Shown here piece after piece: positions 23,801 through 50,627 of a DNA stretch of 64,000 nucleotides. The stretch is from contig JAKJHU010000054.1 of NCBI GenBank assembly GCA_022316685.1, positions 3,260,501 through 3,324,500 on the forward strand, read 5' to 3'. Each line of letters starts with the position of its first letter. Position 1 is the first letter of the stretch. Made by a program: the position numbers and the translations under genes. Under the pieces are notes generated by a model that was given only the letters and a program-made list of their open reading frames with translations, did not search any database and was not told the origin of the DNA. The stretch is from Progne subis subis (taxonomy: Eukaryota; Chordata; Aves; Passeriformes; Hirundinidae).

Positions 23801-23892
23801 CTCCGGGGCTGCGTGGGTTGCTCCGGTGTGGCTGCAGCCCCATGGCACGCGCGGCTCCATCCATCGCACACAAACAGTCCTGTGGGGTGAGT
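20882..23892 (-). other. Probable STX1A 3' UTR, about 3 kb
   Basis: On the minus strand the first AATAAA after the STX1A stop is at 20887-20882 (plus-strand TTTATT), followed by a T/GT-containing stretch. I found no other AATAAA or ATTAAA hexamer in between. A 3' UTR of about 3 kb is inferred. The open frames inside it (for example 21124-22005 minus) have no recognisable domain. Confidence 0.4.
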
Positions 23893-39777
<15,885 letters not shown>

Positions 39778-39925
39778 CTGGGGAGAGAGGAAAGAGCAAA
39801 CATGGATGTGCTGCAAGCACCCCTAAAATCTGCTGCCCTGCAGAGCGTAGAGAGCAGAGCTGTGAGCGCTTCAACCCCCTAACTGGAAGAATTTCCAACC
39901 CCTGACTGAAAACACTTCCAATCCC

Positions 39926-40210
39926 GAGACTGGGAGCACTCCCACAGTCCAGACTGGGAGCAGCATTCCCACAATCCAGACTGGGAGCAGCATTCCCACA
40001 ATCCAGACTGGGAGCAGCACTCCCACAATCCAGACTGGGAGCAGCATTCCCACAGTCCAGACTGGGAGCAGCATTCCCACAATCCAGACTGGGAGCAGCA
40101 TTCCCACAATCCAGACTGGGAGCACTCCCACAATCCAGACTGGTAGCAGCATTCCCACAATCCAGACTGGTAGCAGCATTCCCACAATCCAGACTGGGAA
40201 CATTCCCACC
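39926..40210. repeat. 24/27-bp minisatellite near STX1A exon 4
   Basis: Eleven tandem units close to CAGACTGGGAGCAGCATTCC plus CACAATC. Most units are 27 bp and a few 24 bp (loss of one AGC triplet). The array begins about 150 bp upstream of the exon 4 acceptor in gene orientation and has no spacers. Confidence 0.92.
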
Positions 40211-40234
40211 TCATGTTCCATGCTGGACTCTCCT

Positions 40235-40545
40235 CACAGTCCTGAGACCTCCAGCTGCTTCCAGCTCTGGGGCCCCAGCACAGGTGTTAAATTGACCAAG
40301 AATGAGGTCAGGTTAGACATGGGGAAGGAATTTCAGACCATGAGGGTGGTGAGGCCCTGGCACAGGGTGCCCAGAGAAGCTGTGGCTGCCCCTGGATCCC
40401 TGGAAGTCTCCAAGGCCAGGCTGGACAGGGCTTGGAGCAGCCTGGGACAGTGGAATTTGTCCCTGCCCATGGCAGAGAGGTGGAACACTTCAAATTCCCT
40501 TCACGCCCAAACCATCCTGTCAATCTCTGATCCTGAGAGAAGCCA
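40235..40545 (+). mobile_element. CR1 LINE fragment with internal deletion
   Basis: Sense CR1: TCCAGCTCTGGGGCCCCAGCACAG followed after about 35 bp by GACATGGGGAAGGAATTTCAG, TGGCACAGGGTGCCCAGAG and GGCTGGACAGGGCTTGGAGC. About 250 bp present between these blocks in fuller copies is missing. Confidence 0.88.
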
Positions 40546-41029
40546 GGATTTGCAGACGTGCCCGTCACCAATCTGTGCTTCAGGAACTGCCAGAGCCCCT
40601 GTACACAGGAGCAGGGCTGGAGCAGGGACACAGCCCCACTGCAGCTCTCCCTGCTGCCGCCCCAACACTCCCTCCTGATCTGGATGAGAGCAAGACTTAA
40701 TTAAATAATTCTTTGTTTAACAGAGCTGAGGCTGCCAACTGACTCATGTCGATGGCTCCGATGCCAGCTGCCAGCCACAGGCATCATTAGAAAATCCTGA
40801 TGGTGGGAATGTTTTGGGGGAAGGTCCTGTCGTTCTGGAGGCTGTACACATTCCCATTCCTGAGCTGGAAGCTTCAGCACTACTGGGAAAAGGAGAGAAG
40901 GAACACAGCTGTGAAGTCCTTCACCCCAGGATATTTGCTGGAGAACTGGCACAAATGCAGTGACAGGAACAGGACATTTTCAGTTTAAGTTCTCACTTAA
41001 GTGATTAGTTATTTTTTCCCCATTCTTAA

Positions 41030-41205
41030 AAAACTTGTAATAATAAGACATGAAGAAATAATAAGAAAGTGTAATACCAAGAAGAAATTTCTTGATTTTG
41101 CAACAATAGGAAAGCAATAAACAATAAGAAACTGTTAGAATAAGAAATTAATAACTGTAATAACAAGGGATTAATAATTAATTCTTAATAAAGAAATAAA
41201 CCAGC
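41030..41205. repeat. AT-rich low-complexity region
   Basis: Dominated by AATAAGA and TTAATA-type words, with very few G or C bases. It could be an old degraded A-rich repeat; no family was identified. Confidence 0.6.
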
Positions 41206-41737
41206 CTGGGCTGAGTAACTCCCAGGCTGGGTAAGCAGACAAGGACCAGGAGTGCTGGACACAACTGCCATGGACACAGGGATGGGCTGGGAGCTGGGAT
41301 TGTCCACCTGGAAAGAGGAAAAGCCAAGGGGGTTCCTACTGCTGCTGAGCCCACCCTGCAGGAGGGTGCAGAGAAGCTGGGGCCACGTGTCCTGCTGGTC
41401 CTTGGAGGTGACATTCACCTTCCTACTGAAGCTTGGAGGTGCCCAGGAAGAGGATAAGCAGTGCTGGACCAAGCTGGGACAAGCAAAATGCAAATCCAAG
41501 ATTTTAAGAAGAAAAACAGCGACTGATGGCGGTGAAACACCGGCTGCAGAGAGGCTGTGGGAAGTGTGTCCTTATGGATACCCACCACAAGTGAAAGGCT
41601 GGGCACTGGACCTGCTGGAGGGGACTGGCAGGGCCCTCCAAGGTCCCTTCCCACCCACACCCACTTCAATCCTATTGAACAGTTTCTCATAACTCACTGC
41701 CACGTGCTTTCCCTTCTCCCTGTCCCCTCTCTGTTCT

Positions 41738-42312
41738 GCTCTTGTGAGACCTCACCTGCAGAGCTGCTTCCAGCTCTGGAGCCCCCAGCCTAGGAAGGGT
41801 GTGGAGCTACTGGAGCAAGTGCAGAGGAGGCCACAGAGATGCTCCCAGGGCTGGAGCCCCTCTGCTCTGGAGCCAGGCTGGGAGAGCTGGAGGTGTTCAG
41901 CCTGGAGAAGAGAAGGCTCCAGGGACACCTCAGACCTCCCTCCAGGCCCTAAAGGGGCTCCAGGAGAGCTGGAGAGGGAATTGGGACAAGGGATGGAGGG
42001 ACAGGACACAGGGAATGGCTTCTCACTCCAGGAGGGCAGGGTTAAATGGGATATTGAGAAGAGATTTCTCCCTGTGAGGGTGGAGAGGCCCTGGCACAGG
42101 GTGCCCAGAGCAGCTGTGGCTGCCCCATCCCTGGCAGTGCCCAAGGTCAGGTTGGACAGGGATTGGAGCAGCCTGGGACAGCGGAAGGTGACCCTGCCAT
42201 GGTGGGGGGATGAGATGATATGAGATATGAGATGATATGAGATATGAGATATGAGATATGAGATATGAGATATGAGATGGTCTTTAATGTCCACCATGAT
42301 TCCGTGACACTC
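41738..42312 (+). mobile_element. CR1 LINE fragment, long copy
   Basis: Sense CR1 running from CTTGTGAGACCTCACCTGCAGAGCTG through AGAGGAGGCCACAGAGATGC, TTCAGCCTGGAGAAGAGAAG and GATATTGAGAAGAGATTTCTCC to the tail TTTAATGTCCACCATGATTCC. A GATATGA microsatellite has expanded inside its 3' end. Confidence 0.93.
42210..42280. repeat. (GATATGA)n microsatellite inside CR1
   Basis: About ten copies of GATATGA/GATGATA within the CR1 3' end, where related copies read GAATGAGATGG; the array probably grew from that site. Confidence 0.88.
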
Positions 42313-42984
42313 TGCTGTGAGGACACACAGGACCAGTGGTGAGCACAGTCCTGTTCAGGGAGCACACAACACCGCACTGACGGAAGGAGAGGCCAGGGAA
42401 CAGGGCTGGATGCCTTCCCTCAAAATATTTCCAACTGAGCAGCGTGAAGAACACTCCTTCTGGCTCGATTTGAGTCACAGGCCGTGTGAGGATTGCTTGG
42501 CGGCCTGGCAGGCACAGGCTGCCCAGACAATTATTTTCACGTCCACGGTGTCTGCTGAAGTGACTCAGATCTATTTAACCATTCCCAGCGAGTGACGTGC
42601 AGCCACGGGAAGCTGGGGTGCCACAACAACGCCGTGCCACGGCCGGCATCACTTCCAGCCAGAGTGGCACTGAGGGGGCAGATGGGATGTTTCAGAGGAT
42701 GAGTCAAGCTCCCCACAGCCCAGCCTGGGTGTCTGCTCCATTCCCACTGGCACTGAGCATCGCGAGAGCGGAGATGTCCGTCCCCACGTGTCCTCAGTCT
42801 CCGCTGGGAGGGAGAAGGAGTCTTTGGTCCGAGGTCGAGCCTCAGACCCCTGAGAAGCCCCAGGGCCTGCTGTGACCTGCAGGGAGGGAGCCCAGGCAGC
42901 GCAGGGAGCAGGCAGGGGCACAAACTCTTTCTCCTCCTTCTGCCAACAGCTCCACGTGTGACAGAGAGCAGACACAGCCCAGAC

Positions 42985-43475
42985 TGGTAACACTGCAGGC
43001 AGGAACAGGGAGCAGATAGGAGCAGACAGGAGCAGGCAGGCAGGAGATGGCAGGAACAGGCAGGAACAGGCAGGAACAGGCAGGAACAGGCAGGAATGGG
43101 CAGAAACAAGTAGGAACAGGCAGGAGCAGGCAGGAGCAGGCAGGAGCAGGCAGGAACGGGTAGACAGGAGCAGGCAGGAGCAGGCAGGAACAGGCAGGAG
43201 CAGGCAGGAACAGGCAGGAATGGGCAGAAACAAGTAGGAACAGGCAGGAGCAGGCAGGAGCAGGCAGGAGCAGGCAGGAACGGGTAGACAGGAGCAGGCA
43301 GGAGCAGGCAGGAGCAGACAAAACCAGGCAGGAACAGGCAGGAGCAGGCAGGCAGAAGCAAGCAGGCAGGAAGGAGCAGGCAGGATCAAGAGTGAGCAGG
43401 CAGAGGCAGAAGGGAGGAACAGGCATGCAGGAAGGAGCAGGCAGGAGAGCAGGCAGGTGCTGGCAGCACAGAGCT
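42985..43475. repeat. CAGG(A/G)-rich 10-bp minisatellite with higher-order repeat
   Basis: Dozens of copies of CAGGAGCAGG/CAGGAACAGG. A composite block recurs with period 124 bp: the variant CAGGAATGGGCAGAAACAAG starts at 43091 and 43215, and CAGGAACGGGTAGA at 43151 and 43275. Confidence 0.9.
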
Positions 43476-44035
43476 CCACCCTGCACAGGTGGGTAAGTGC
43501 AGGCACTGTCACTACAGCTCTCTGGACATCGTGGTGACAGTGACTTTGCTTACAAGGTGCTCAGCCCTCGAGTTGCCTCACTCACTCCTTGCTGGGACTA
43601 AGAAACTTCACCTCAGCAACCTGCAAGTTTTCACTGACAATAACCAACCAACATCATGGAGAAAAGTGCAATTACAAGCTAATTCCCAGCCGAGTTACCT
43701 GGCAAACCTGGAAGGATCTTTTTTGGCAAAGACTTAGCTCTTTCAATAAAAAATGAATAACATCCTAAGAACAGTTCCTTGAAGGAAACCTTAAACAAAT
43801 AAATCTTTCTTGTTTATCTTGGCACTTATATTTATGGAATGTTGGGTATTTTTTAAAGGTGAATGCAAAGAGGAAGCAAAGGCCTGAAAGGCCCACAAGG
43901 ATCTGGTCTCTGGGAGCAAATAATAAGGAATCCTTCCTAGGAACCCTATGGCAGAAACATCTTCCAGAGTGTTTCATGGCCTCAAAGCAATACAAATGAA
44001 ATCTGTTTTAAAAGCCACTAGTGATGAGATTGGCT

Positions 44036-44090
44036 AGAAAGGTCCTGCACCTGGGTCAGGGCAATCCCCAGAACCAGCACAGACTGGGGG
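44036..44090 (+). mobile_element. CR1 LINE fragment, left flank of GGAT array
   Basis: Sense CR1: AGGTCCTGCACCTGGGTCAGGGCAATCCCC up to CAGCACAGACTGGGGG, where the tandem array begins. Confidence 0.85.
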
Positions 44091-44336
44091 ATGGATGGAT
44101 GGATGGATGGATGGAGATGGATGGATGGATGGATGGATGGATGGATGGATGGATGGATGGAGATGGATGGGGATGGATGGGATGGATGGATGGATGGATG
44201 GATGGATGGATGGATGGAGATGGATGGATGGATGGATGGAGATGGATGGGGATGGATGGGGATGGATGGATGGATGGATGGAGATGGATGGATGGATGGA
44301 TGGATGGATGGATGGATGGATGGATGGATGGATGGA
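44091..44336. repeat. (GGAT)n microsatellite array
   Basis: About 246 bp of GGAT repeats interrupted by GGAGAT and GGGGAT variants. Its unit pattern keeps frames open on both strands (WMDG on plus, SIHP on minus). Confidence 0.95.
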
Positions 44337-44600
44337 GAGCAGCTCTGTGAGAAGGACTTTCCAGCTGAAGTCCCATTTGCCAAAAGAGATTTGGGACATC
44401 AGTGACCTCTGTGCAGTCCTTCAGTTCCCAAAGGCTGACGTTTATTCTTGGAAACAGCTCTGAGTTTCGCATTGCAACTTATTGATTCAAGCTGTGGGAA
44501 ACAAGAACAAAGCCATCACATGCTGACTCAACCCCTTCCTGATTTTCTAGAATCTTTTCTAACTCTGACCAACACAACCATTTGCAGCAGGTAAGACAGA
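44335..44600 (+). repeat. 266-bp duplicated segment, copy A
   Basis: Begins GAGAGCAGCTCTGTGAGAAG directly after the GGAT array and ends GCAGCAGGTAAGACAGA. It is nearly identical to 61903-62170: I count two substitutions and one 2-bp indel. Only the first 20-25 bases resemble CR1; the rest is unrecognised. Confidence 0.9.
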
Positions 44601-45087
44601 ATGGGGAGCAGGCAGAGGGGGACAGGGGAGAACTGCTCAACCTCTGTTCCAAGCAGAGCCAGGCCTGTCCCACGCATGCAGGAGAAAGAGGAGCTTCAGC
44701 TGCCTGCCAAGCTGTAGAAACAGGAGATGGCAAGGCCATCCACCTGCCTTTGCCAGGAGCAGGGCACAGGAGACAACCAGTGCTGTCAGAAGGACCAGTA
44801 GCCCCGGGATTTTTAACTTCCTGCATGCCAGGAACAAATCCTGTTCAAGGTGCAGCAAGGAGAGAAGCTGCCAGGATTCAAGGTCAGTGCAGAATGTCCA
44901 GGCTTTTACACAGGAGCAGAACAGGGACGATGAACAGAAGGATCTGAAAAGCTTGTGGGATCTCCTGGGATGAAAGGTACATCCTGTAACACCCCTCGTT
45001 CATCCACCTGGCTGTGTTTTGGGGTGATCCAGTACAGATTAAATTGTAGCTTTTGACTTTTTACATCATTAAAAAGGAAGAAGGAGA

Positions 45088-45232
45088 CATCACAGAATCC
45101 CAGAATGACAGAGGTTTGGGTTGGAAGGCACCTTGAAGACCATTCCCACACACAAGGACACCTTCAGCTAAACCAGATTGCTCCAAACCCTGTCCAAACT
45201 GGTTTTGGACACTCGTAGGGATGGGACATTTA
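45088..45232 (-). mobile_element. CR1 LINE fragment
   Basis: Antisense CR1 3' end: CACAGAATCCCAGAATGACAGAGGTTTGGGTTGGAAGGCACC and a diverged AACCAGATTGCTCCAAACC block. Confidence 0.9.
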
Positions 45233-45631
45233 AGTCAGCTCCTATAACATATTCGTAGGTAATTAAAAGCTGGAACCATCAGTGGCATTGCATTTATATA
45301 ATGCCATCTGATACCAGTGGTGATGGATCCTGCTTCCCAAGCTCTGGACTCCCCACAGCTGCCAGGCCAGCCACTGAGGACAGAGTCTGAGGGGGTTTTC
45401 CACCATTAACTGGGCTGGTAACACCAGAGTGGCCATGGGCATCCTCATGTACCAAGCCCAGCTCAGCCCTTCCACAGCCTGTTGCTGAGACAGCCATCCT
45501 GAACACCTTCAGGATGTTCTCATCCTGTGGTCATCTTCCCCCAACTGCTCCTGCTGGTCCAAACTAGCCTCAGAGCTGGAAAATCCCCACAGGAGGCCAA
45601 CCTCAGGATGAAAGGAGAGCTGTGCTATGTG

Positions 45632-46165
45632 CTAAACACAGAGTCAATGAATCAGCAAGGGTGGGAAGGACATTCAAGATCATCAAATCCAACGTTTGAC
45701 CAAAAGCTACCATGCCCACTAAACCACAGCACTGCACATCCAGGGGTGGTGACTCCATCACAGTCTTGTGACAAGACTTAACCACTCTTTCAGTGAAGAA
45801 CTTTTTCCCAATATCCAATCTAAACCTCCCCTGGCACAACTTCAGGCCGTTCCCTCTCCTCCTGTCCCTGTTCCCTGGGAGCAGAGCCCGACCCCCCCGG
45901 CTGTCCCCTCCTGTCAGGGAGTTGTGCAGAGACACAAGGTTCCCCCTGAGCCTCCTTTTCTCCAGTCAGAGCCCCTTTCCAGCTCCCTCAGCTGCTCCTG
46001 GGGCTCCAGCCCCTTCCCAGCTCTGTTCCCTGCCCTGGACACGCTCCAGCTCCTTGATGTCTTTGTTGGGGTGAGAGGCCCAGAGCCCCACGGAGGATTT
46101 GAGGTGTGGCCTCACCAGGGCCCAGCACAGATGGATGGTCCCTGCCCTGGCCCAACGCTGCTGGT
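45632..46165 (-). mobile_element. CR1 LINE fragment, long copy
   Basis: Antisense CR1: AAGATCATCAAATCCAACG, CCACTCTTTCAGTGAAGAAC, CTTCAGGCCGTTCCCTCTCC, GCAGAGACACAAGGTTCCCC and GGTGTGGCCTCACCAGGGCC. It belongs to a different CR1 subfamily from most copies here. Confidence 0.93.
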
Positions 46166-46339
46166 AATAACAGCTTCTTCTGCAGCCACTTGCTGGGTGT
46201 TTGTAGTTCAACAGCACCAACGAGGGCATCACAGTGCTCACAGCAAAGCACCTTGCTCTGGTGACAGCCCCGTGCAAGGGTGGCAGAGCAGAGCCAGTGC
46301 AGTCCCTTGCTCCAGTTTCTCTGTTTTTGGAGAAAATTG

Positions 46340-46393
46340 GATCTCTTTTTTTTTTTCTTTTTTTTTTTCTTTTTTTATTTATTTTTTTTTCCC
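46340..46393. repeat. Poly(T)-rich low-complexity tract
   Basis: Runs of T broken by single C or A bases. It may be the A-tail of an old minus-strand retrocopy, but no retrocopy was recognised beside it. Confidence 0.85.
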
Positions 46394-46399
46394 CAATTA

Positions 46400-48120
46400 A
46401 CAATAAACCAGTTTGCAAACAGTGAGGGATGAAGGAGGGTCAAGTGTAAATGTAAATTAATGCCTGTACATTGACAGGAGCTTGAACACAACTCCTGTGT
46501 CAACACAGCTCCCAAAATTGTCTGTCCACCCTGCCTGCAGAGAGCTCATGAAGCCTCCTGCCTCACAGCCAGCAGCAAACCCAGACCCACAGCTCAGCTG
46601 CAGCAAACCCAGCACATCCCACACCGCCTTTCCAGCTCACAGCTCCACTGGAGCGGCTGTTGGGAGAGCAGGAGGTCACTGAGCTGGCAGGAAACAGCAA
46701 GGATCAACAGCTCGAAGCAGGGGGACTTCAGGAGATCTTTTCATTAAAAGCAGCATCTGACGGAAGCCCTGATGGCAGCACAGGATCCAGCGAGCGCTGT
46801 GGGGGCGAGGGCAGGTGGCTGCACCCCCTGGGACTCATCCCACCTTCACGAGGGGCACCCAGTTAAGACAGCAAGATTGGTGCAAACAAACAGCTGTGGA
46901 TGGCTGCTCCCACCTGCTGCAAATGTGCCCATCTTCCAGAGCTTCTCAGCCCTGCAGCATCACTCCCAAAGTCGCTCTCCTGGAGCAATCAGCTGGCTGA
47001 TGAGCAAACATTCCTCCCCTTTCCAGGCTCTTCTTTCCATGCTCTCCTCCAAGCCCTTCCCTTCATCCTGTTAGCTCCAGGGCAGCACTAGAGAAACCAG
47101 CCCCTCCACTGCCTGCTCCCATTCTGCTTGGAGCTGCACACAAACCCTTGGCAGCCCCAGGACGGACACAGGGCACTTGAGATGCAGGGCTGGAGCTCAC
47201 AGGGACCAAAGCTGCCCCAGCCCTCCCACAGACACTGAGGGCACAGGCACCAACTAAAGCCCCTCAGCTCTATTTTTACAACACTGACTGCACTGTCTTA
47301 CCTTCTTTAGTTCCCCCGATCGAATCCCACTTGAAACACTCCATTATTTTACCAGAAGCAAGGATGGTTTAATCAGTCAATAATTACCCAGCTCATTCCC
47401 TCTCTCTTCAGAATCGATGCTCTCCTACCTCCCAAGCTCCCAGTGCCCACTAGGTATGCCAGAAATTATTGGAAATCAACACTAATGGCAAAGGCACCAT
47501 CTTACTCAGCTCCTGGAAAACTTCCTGATCAATACCTTCAGGCAGCCCGAATCCAGCAGTGCCTATTTTCGGTATCAGCTGTTTAGCAACAAACTGATTT
47601 ACTGCTGGAATGCTGGAATTTAATCAGCATAAGATGCATCACGTCTTTCCCAAAAAAGGAGAAGCGTTTCCCATATGTTTGTGTCCTTCCTGCATTATTC
47701 TTCCATTTTCCTTTACTAATGCACCAAAATGGTTGAGAGGTTCTGCTCTTCTTTAAGCACCTCAAGGAAACTTCAGCTTGTCCTTCAGGCCACTGCTGGG
47801 TGGGTTTTCTGGCTCCCTGTGACTCCAGTTTCTGTGACACTGGGAGAGGGTGGGAAAATATTCTCCTCCTCACCACGCATGGGAGAACAGAGACAAATGT
47901 AAATCCATGGCAAGTGAAACTCCAAGAGTAGGAGGTACGGAGAAGTGGCAAGAAACCCCTAGGCATGCAGGGAGGATGAAGTGCTTTAAATTTATTCTAT
48001 AAGCACGTGATCTCAAGGAGCAAGACAGGACCATCCAGATGACTGAGTGTCCCTGGTACTTAGATCTGCCCTCAAAGGGTCCTTTTCCCAGGCTATGACA
48101 AAGGTATTTCATATTTCATC
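46400..48120. other. No gene or repeat recognised
   Basis: Single-copy-looking intronic sequence of moderate GC content. It ends in a short poly(A) run at 48122-48137. Confidence 0.45.
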
Positions 48121-48283
48121 CAAAAAAAAAAAAAAAATCTTTCTTCCAGGTCTGAGGAACACAAGCTAGGCTGAATTTGGGATCACAGACAAGCAATTGC
48201 AGTTCTGTAGGGTTTTAACTGGTCTTGTAAACAGAGATGTCTGGAGCAATTAAGTAATTCCTTTTTGTCCCAAGCTTTAATCG

Positions 48284-48575
48284 CAGGATCATGGACTCAC
48301 AGGGTGGTTTGGGTTGGAAGTGACATTCAAATATCATCCAGTACAACCCCCTGCCGTGGGCAGGGACACCTTCCTCTAGACCAGGCTGCTCCAAGCCCCA
48401 TCCAGCTGGGCCTTGAACACTTCCAGGGATGGGACAACCACAGCTGCTCTGGGCACCCTGTGCCAGCCCCTCATGGTCTGACATTTTTTCCCCATGTCCA
48501 GCCTGATTCCATCCTGAGTTTTGCACCATTGTCCTGTGCTGGGACCCCAGAGCTGGAGGCAGCTCCAGGAGTCTC
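48284..48575 (-). mobile_element. CR1 LINE fragment with internal deletion
   Basis: Antisense CR1: GGTTTGGGTTGGAAGTGACA, CCCTGCCGTGGGCAGGGACA, CATGGTCTGACATTTTTTCCCCATGTCC, then after a short linker CTGTGCTGGGACCCCAGAGCTGG. It lacks the same internal block as the copy at 40235-40545. Confidence 0.88.
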
Positions 48576-48720
48576 AGAAGAGCAGAGCAGAGGGGGAACA
48601 TCCCCTCCCTTCCCTGCTGCCCACTGCTGAGGATGAGCCCAGGAGACACCTGGCTTTCTGTGCTGCCAGTGCCCATTTGTCACCAGGCAGAATCCTCCAG
48701 TTCTTCTCTGCATGCATGCA

Positions 48721-48989
48721 TGCATCTATCCATCCATCTATCCATCCATCCATTCACCCCTCCATCCACCCCTCCATCCATCCATCCAACCATCCATCCA
48801 TCAATCCATCCATCATCCATCAATCCATCCATCTATCCAACCATCCAATCATCATCCATCAATCATCCATCAATCCATCCATCTATCCAACCACCCATCC
48901 ATCCATCCACCCATCTGTCCATCCACCCATCTGTCCATCCATCATCCATCCATCCATCCATCCATTTATCCGTCCCTCCATCCATCCCT
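48721..48989. repeat. (CCAT)n microsatellite array
   Basis: Reverse complement of the GGAT arrays at 44 and 61 kb, but more degenerate, with CCAC, TCAT and CTAT variants. CR1 sequence abuts its right side. Confidence 0.93.
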
Positions 48990-49078
48990 CAGTCTGTGCC
49001 GGCACTGGTGATTGCCCCAACCCCGATGCAGGACCTTGCTTTTGGCCCAGCTCAACTCCATGAGGCTCTCATGCTTTT
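48990..49078 (-). mobile_element. CR1 LINE fragment beside CCAT array
   Basis: Read on the minus strand: CATGAGAGCCTCATGGAGTTGAGC, AGCAAGGTCCTGCATCGGGG and GCACAGACTGAGGGATGGA, the same CR1 position at which the other two arrays begin. Confidence 0.85.
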
Positions 49079-49621
49079 GATAACTGTATTCCTGTCCTTC
49101 AGTATCCCAAGGCACTTTACCCATCCCTCCCCAGGTCCTGGGACACACCACAGCTCGTTCCAAAACCAGACAGGCCCCAAAAGCTGTATTCAAATTGTTC
49201 TGGATGAGAGAGCAAGCACCCTGAAGGATGGGGGAGAAGGAGGCCCTGATGGAGGGACTGGGTGTAGCACAGGAGGGAGAAAATTCCTTCACTCCTGCAC
49301 AAGGTGACACACAGTGATCCCATTTGGACAGAGAGACACAGGGCTTTGTGCAGAAAAGAAGCCAGCTGGGGAATTGTGGAAAGGTTATTTTTAGAGTTGC
49401 ACATTTCCATGATAAAGAGCAAGTATTACCTCTGGCTGGAAACTTTTTATAGCACTGGCATAAAAAAACTGACCAGAAGTAGTCCTGCCTCCCAGAGCTT
49501 CAGCTGGGAGCACGCTTGAGATTCTGCAGTTGGTACCCAAAGCAGCAAGTGTGAAATAAACACTCAAAACGCACCCACGAAGAATTCAGACACCTGAACC
49601 TGCCCAATTCAGATTTTTTTC

Positions 49622-49656
49622 CTTAAAAAAAAAAAAAAAAGAAAAGAAAAAAAAGG
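49622..49656. repeat. A-rich tract
   Basis: Poly(A) run with GAAAAG interruptions. No retrocopy was recognised next to it. Confidence 0.8.
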
Positions 49657-50037
49657 CATGATTTATATTTTTAAACACTGACTGAAGCACACGGAATTGT
49701 GTCACTTCATTCAGATTGTCAGGATCCAGCGAGGACAACGCACAGGCAGGTCACAGTAGCTAGGAAGGGCCTTAAGGACATCCTGCAGCCACTGTCCCCC
49801 TGCAGTCACTGTCAGCTGCAGCCATCATCCCTGCACAGTGGCTGCCTGGCAGCTTCTTCAGACTCTGCTAAGTCAAGGAAATGGGATAGCCCAAAGTTCC
49901 AAGTCGGAAGGAAGGTATAACCCACAGGTTTCCCTGTAAATTCGAAAGATCCAAATGGCTGATTCGCAGAGAAAGGTCAAAAAGGGGAAAAATATGCACC
50001 TCAATGGTGGGCACTTGTTCAAGGGTCTTTTCATATA

Positions 50038-50270
50038 GCCATGGACCTGCAGGGTGGTGTGGGTTGGAAGGGACCTTGAAACTCATCTCACTGCAGTCCC
50101 CTGCCATGGGCAGGGACATCTTCCACTAGACCAGGTTGCTCCAAGCCCCGTCCAACCTGCCCTTGAGCATTTCCAAGGATGGGGCAGCCACAGCTGCTCT
50201 GGATGTGCCAGGGCCTCACCACCCTCATGGTACGACATTTCTTCCTTATGTCCAACGCAAATTTTTTTGC
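50038..50270 (-). mobile_element. CR1 LINE fragment
   Basis: Antisense CR1: GTGTGGGTTGGAAGGGACCTTGAAACTCATC, CTAGACCAGGTTGCTCCAAG, AGGGCCTCACCACCCTCATGG and ACATTTCTTCCTTATGTCCAAC. Confidence 0.92.
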
Positions 50271-50627
50271 AGATGATGGCAGCAGCCAGGCAGGGTTTGG
50301 TCCATCCATTCCCACCTGCACACACAGCTCCAAACACAGGAGTGAGCCAACTCCATGCCTGAAGGTGACTTACACGTGCTGGGCCCTCTTCCATGATCCC
50401 TGTCCCAAGGCTGACTCACTGCCTCTATCTCTGGCTTGTTCCTTTACCAAAATCAGGAACAACTTGTTCCTGATGCAGCTCTGGAGCAGGGGAACACATC
50501 TGCCACTGGCTGGGGACCTCCCTCCCACGGCAAGCTGAACAATTGGCAGGCTCTGCCCAGTCCCCCCAGCACACAGCTCTGCCCAAAGCCTCCCCATCCA
50601 TGGACCCTGCACTCTCCAGGTGCTGCC

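Noticed and set aside
39871..40221. Possible CRISPR-like array or repeat protein in the 27-bp repeat
   Set aside because: Units are directly adjacent with no unique spacers and the genome is a bird; the open frames end before STX1A exon 4 and follow from the 27-bp period.
42537..43512. Cysteine/leucine/proline-rich minus-strand open frames of 214-287 codons
   Set aside because: They are produced by the 10-bp CAGG-rich minisatellite, open in three overlapping frames; periodic composition only.
44021..44472. Long open frames of repeating WMDG (plus) or SIHP (minus), also at 48.5-49.3 and 61.6-62.1 kb
   Set aside because: They are translations of GGAT/CCAT microsatellites, open in several frames on both strands at once; there is no start context, domain or conservation signal.
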